This document shows positions 60,439 to 61,921 of a stretch of 61,921 bases of DNA, one piece after another. The position numbers and the translations under genes are program-made. The stretch's first letter is position 1; every line of letters starts with the position of its first letter. This stretch comes from Rhodospirillaceae bacterium (GTDB lineage Bacteria > Pseudomonadota > Alphaproteobacteria > Rhodospirillales > Casp-alpha2). Location: assembly GCA_002706405.1 (NCBI GenBank), contig PALN01000067.1:1-61921 (forward strand). The letters are read 5' to 3'. The notes beneath the pieces were generated by a model. That model was given only the letters and a program-made list of their open reading frames with translations. It had not been told where the DNA came from and ran no database searches.

Positions 60439-61305
60439 TCATTGGGCCGGCGGGGCCACCCGCGCCTTTTGCATGAGCACGACCGCCACCCCGCCCAGCA
60501 TGGCGGCGGAGGCGACGATCAGGCGCAGCGTCAGGTCTTCGCCCAGCACCACCACGCCGCCCAAGGCGGCGATGGCCGGGGCCGAAAGTTGCGCCGCCGA
60601 GGCGCGGGCCGCGGGCAGGTGGCGCAACACCCAATACCACACGACATAGCCGCCGCCGGAGGCCAGGCCGCCGGACAGCACGGCAAGCGCCAGGCCCGGG
60701 GCGCTGGTGTTCAGGTCGCCCCAGAACAGGACGCTGACGACCAGGACCAGCGGCACGCAGATAAGAAAGTTGGCGGCGTTGGATTCCACGGGGTGTTTGG
60801 CGCCCCGGATCAGGAGCGAGAACACCCCCCAGGCGGCACCCGAAATGGTGTGGAACAGCGCACCCAACGGGTCGGGGGCTTCCAGCCCCGGCAGCACCAG
60901 CCAGACCAGCCCGCCGGCGGCCAGCGCCAGCCCGCCCCAGGCAAAGGCGGTAAACCGTTCCCCTTCGTAAAAGGCCCAGGCGAACATGGTGAGCTGGACC
61001 GAGCCGAACAGGATCAGCGCCCCCGTGCCCGTGGTCAAAAGCACATAGCCGAAGGAAAAGAACACGGCATAGGCAAACAAGGCGCCCGCCGCCCGCCAAT
61101 CCCCGAACGACAGCTGCGGCATATGGCCGCGCCGGATCAGGACGATCACGGCGAGCACGACCGCCGCCGAGACCAGCCGCACGGTGGTGAAGCTGGCCGG
61201 GTCGATCAGGCTTGTGCCCAGGGCGGCGCGGCAGATCAGTGAGTTGGAGGCGAAGGCCGTGATGGCCAAGGCGGTCATCAGAAAGATGCGCAGCGGCGAC
61301 GGCAA
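60439..61305 (-). CDS. DMT-superfamily (EamA) transporter
   Basis: A 288-residue membrane protein with ten predicted helices arranged as two EamA repeats, for example FGYVLLTTGTGALILFGSVQ in the first half and SAPAIAALGGVVVLGEDLTL in the second, both EamA landmarks. This superfamily exports amino acids or metabolites. It converges with ettA, the stop codons being 7 bp apart. Substrate unknown. Confidence 0.9.
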   Translation of the reverse strand: MPSPLRIFLMTALAITAFASNSLICRAALGTSLIDPASFTTVRLVSAAVVLAVIVLIRRGHMPQLSFGDWRAAGALFAYAVFFSFGYVLLTTGTGALILFGSVQLTMFAWAFYEGERFTAFAWGGLALAAGGLVWLVLPGLEAPDPLGALFHTISGAAWGVFSLLIRGAKHPVESNAANFLICVPLVLVVSVLFWGDLNTSAPGLALAVLSGGLASGGGYVVWYWVLRHLPAARASAAQLSAPAIAALGGVVVLGEDLTLRLIVASAAMLGGVAVVLMQKARVAPPAQ

Positions 61306-61416
61306 GGGGGCTGGCGTAGGAATGGCTTACTCCCGGAAAGGGCCACGGCATGAATTCGCCGCGGCCTCCCGGTTATCAATCGCGCCAAACCGCGCCCGAC
61401 ACAAGACCGAAACGCA

Positions 61417-61921
61417 TTAGGCCAGCCCGTCGATGTACGTGCGGAACCTGTCCGTCTGGTCCTCGTCCATTTCGAGACGCGCATGAAGCCGGGCGTCGGT
61501 CTTGGCGACGATCGCGGCCTTGACCGTACCCACGCCGGGAAGGTCGATGGTGAGCATCTCGCCTTCCGCGACCTGAAGCACGTTGTCGATCACGATTCCG
61601 CCGCCCTTCGACATGCTGTGCAGCGTCGCCTCCTTGTCCGTGCCGCCGGCGGTCACCTTGACCATGGCGGCCACGGGATGGCGGGCCGCCCATTCCGCAT
61701 CCTGGCTGTCGCGGATGATCTCCAGCAGGCGCTCGTTCATATGGTCGATGCCCGATTTGACCTGCGCCGCCGCTTCCATCTGCTGCGAGGCCGCGTCACC
61801 TGACTGGCCCGCCACCTCGGTCACCTGGATGATGTTGGACGACACCTCCTGGGTGCCGCTGGCGGCCTGCTCGACATTGCGCGCGATCTCCTGCGTCGCC
61901 ATGCCCTGCTCTTCGACCGCC
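61417..61921 (-). CDS. Methyl-accepting chemotaxis protein C-terminus with PilZ domain (partial)
   Basis: The 5' part lies beyond the window. The visible 168 residues begin with the end of the MCP signalling coiled coil (VEEQGMATQEIARNVEQAA, then GTQEVSSNIIQVTEVAGQSG), followed by a linker and a PilZ-like beta domain (DKEATLHSMSKGGGIVIDNV, LTIDLPGVGTVKAAIV, HARLEMDEDQ). In PilZ domains a basic N-terminal RxxxR and a D/NxSxxG motif bind c-di-GMP; here the N-terminal arginine pair is only WAARHP and the second reads HSMSKGG, so binding is uncertain. Confidence 0.82.
   Translation of the reverse strand, partial: AVEEQGMATQEIARNVEQAASGTQEVSSNIIQVTEVAGQSGDAASQQMEAAAQVKSGIDHMNERLLEIIRDSQDAEWAARHPVAAMVKVTAGGTDKEATLHSMSKGGGIVIDNVLQVAEGEMLTIDLPGVGTVKAAIVAKTDARLHARLEMDEDQTDRFRTYIDGLA

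Overview
The window is a GC-rich chromosomal segment of an alphaproteobacterium. Rhodospirillales is my best guess, from the gene content (carA/carB/greA linkage, dnaG-rpoD pair, a PAS protein of the type common in that order, several TRAP/CoA-transferase genes, an FNR/FixK-type box); the genus cannot be read from the sequence. I see no transposase, phage gene or CRISPR array. The closest thing to mobile DNA is a GxxExxY gene with a repeat-rich inverted repeat lodged between carA and carB.

Layout. 1-2.3 kb: glutathione-dependent formaldehyde detoxification (3' end of class III alcohol dehydrogenase, then fghA) interrupted by TPR and MaoC genes. 2.6-4.8 kb: tRNA-Gly, then a two-gene radical SAM / metallophosphatase-like unit in which the phosphatase lacks its first metal-binding motif. 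4.8-10.4 kb (minus strand): carA, GxxExxY, carB, greA. 10.6-15.5 kb: yqeY, dnaG, rpoD and a CAU-anticodon tRNA that looks like tRNA-Ile2. 15.6-21.5 kb: PAS protein, a LysR gene divergent from an ABC importer plus formamidase-like hydrolase, and hsp20 behind an FNR-like box. 21.6-28.8 kb (minus): selO, recQ, a secreted Cys-repeat/ricin-type protein of unknown function, an AraC regulator. 28.9-30.5 kb: SDR and a nickel/cobalt-type transporter.

30.6-40.4 kb is a catabolic island: TAXI-type TRAP binding protein and fused permease, a small membrane protein, D-2-hydroxyacid and Ldh_2 dehydrogenases, a divergent lambda-crystallin-type 3-hydroxyacyl dehydrogenase, a CaiB-type CoA-transferase and a two-domain phosphoesterase. 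Together these look like import and oxidation of an unidentified hydroxy acid. 40.5-43.7 kb: YaiI, an orphan histidine kinase, LpxR-like lipid A deacylase. 43.7-50.3 kb is a second acid-metabolism group: CoA-transferase plus CitE-type lyase with a divergent LysR, L-serine dehydratase, a 2-hydroxyacid dehydrogenase and an SDR.

50.4-52.2 kb: small membrane and TPR genes of unknown function. 52.4-58.6 kb: a sodium:solute symporter, a 767-bp regulatory-looking gap, a CBS/DUF294 protein, a Tat-exported aldo/keto reductase and a membrane-anchored DEDDh exonuclease; symporter, DUF294 protein and exonuclease are a recurrent association in proteobacteria. 58.7-61.9 kb: ettA, an EamA transporter and the 3' end of a chemoreceptor ending in a PilZ domain. 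Starts were revised from the longest open frame wherever Shine-Dalgarno sequence or family length favoured a downstream codon.
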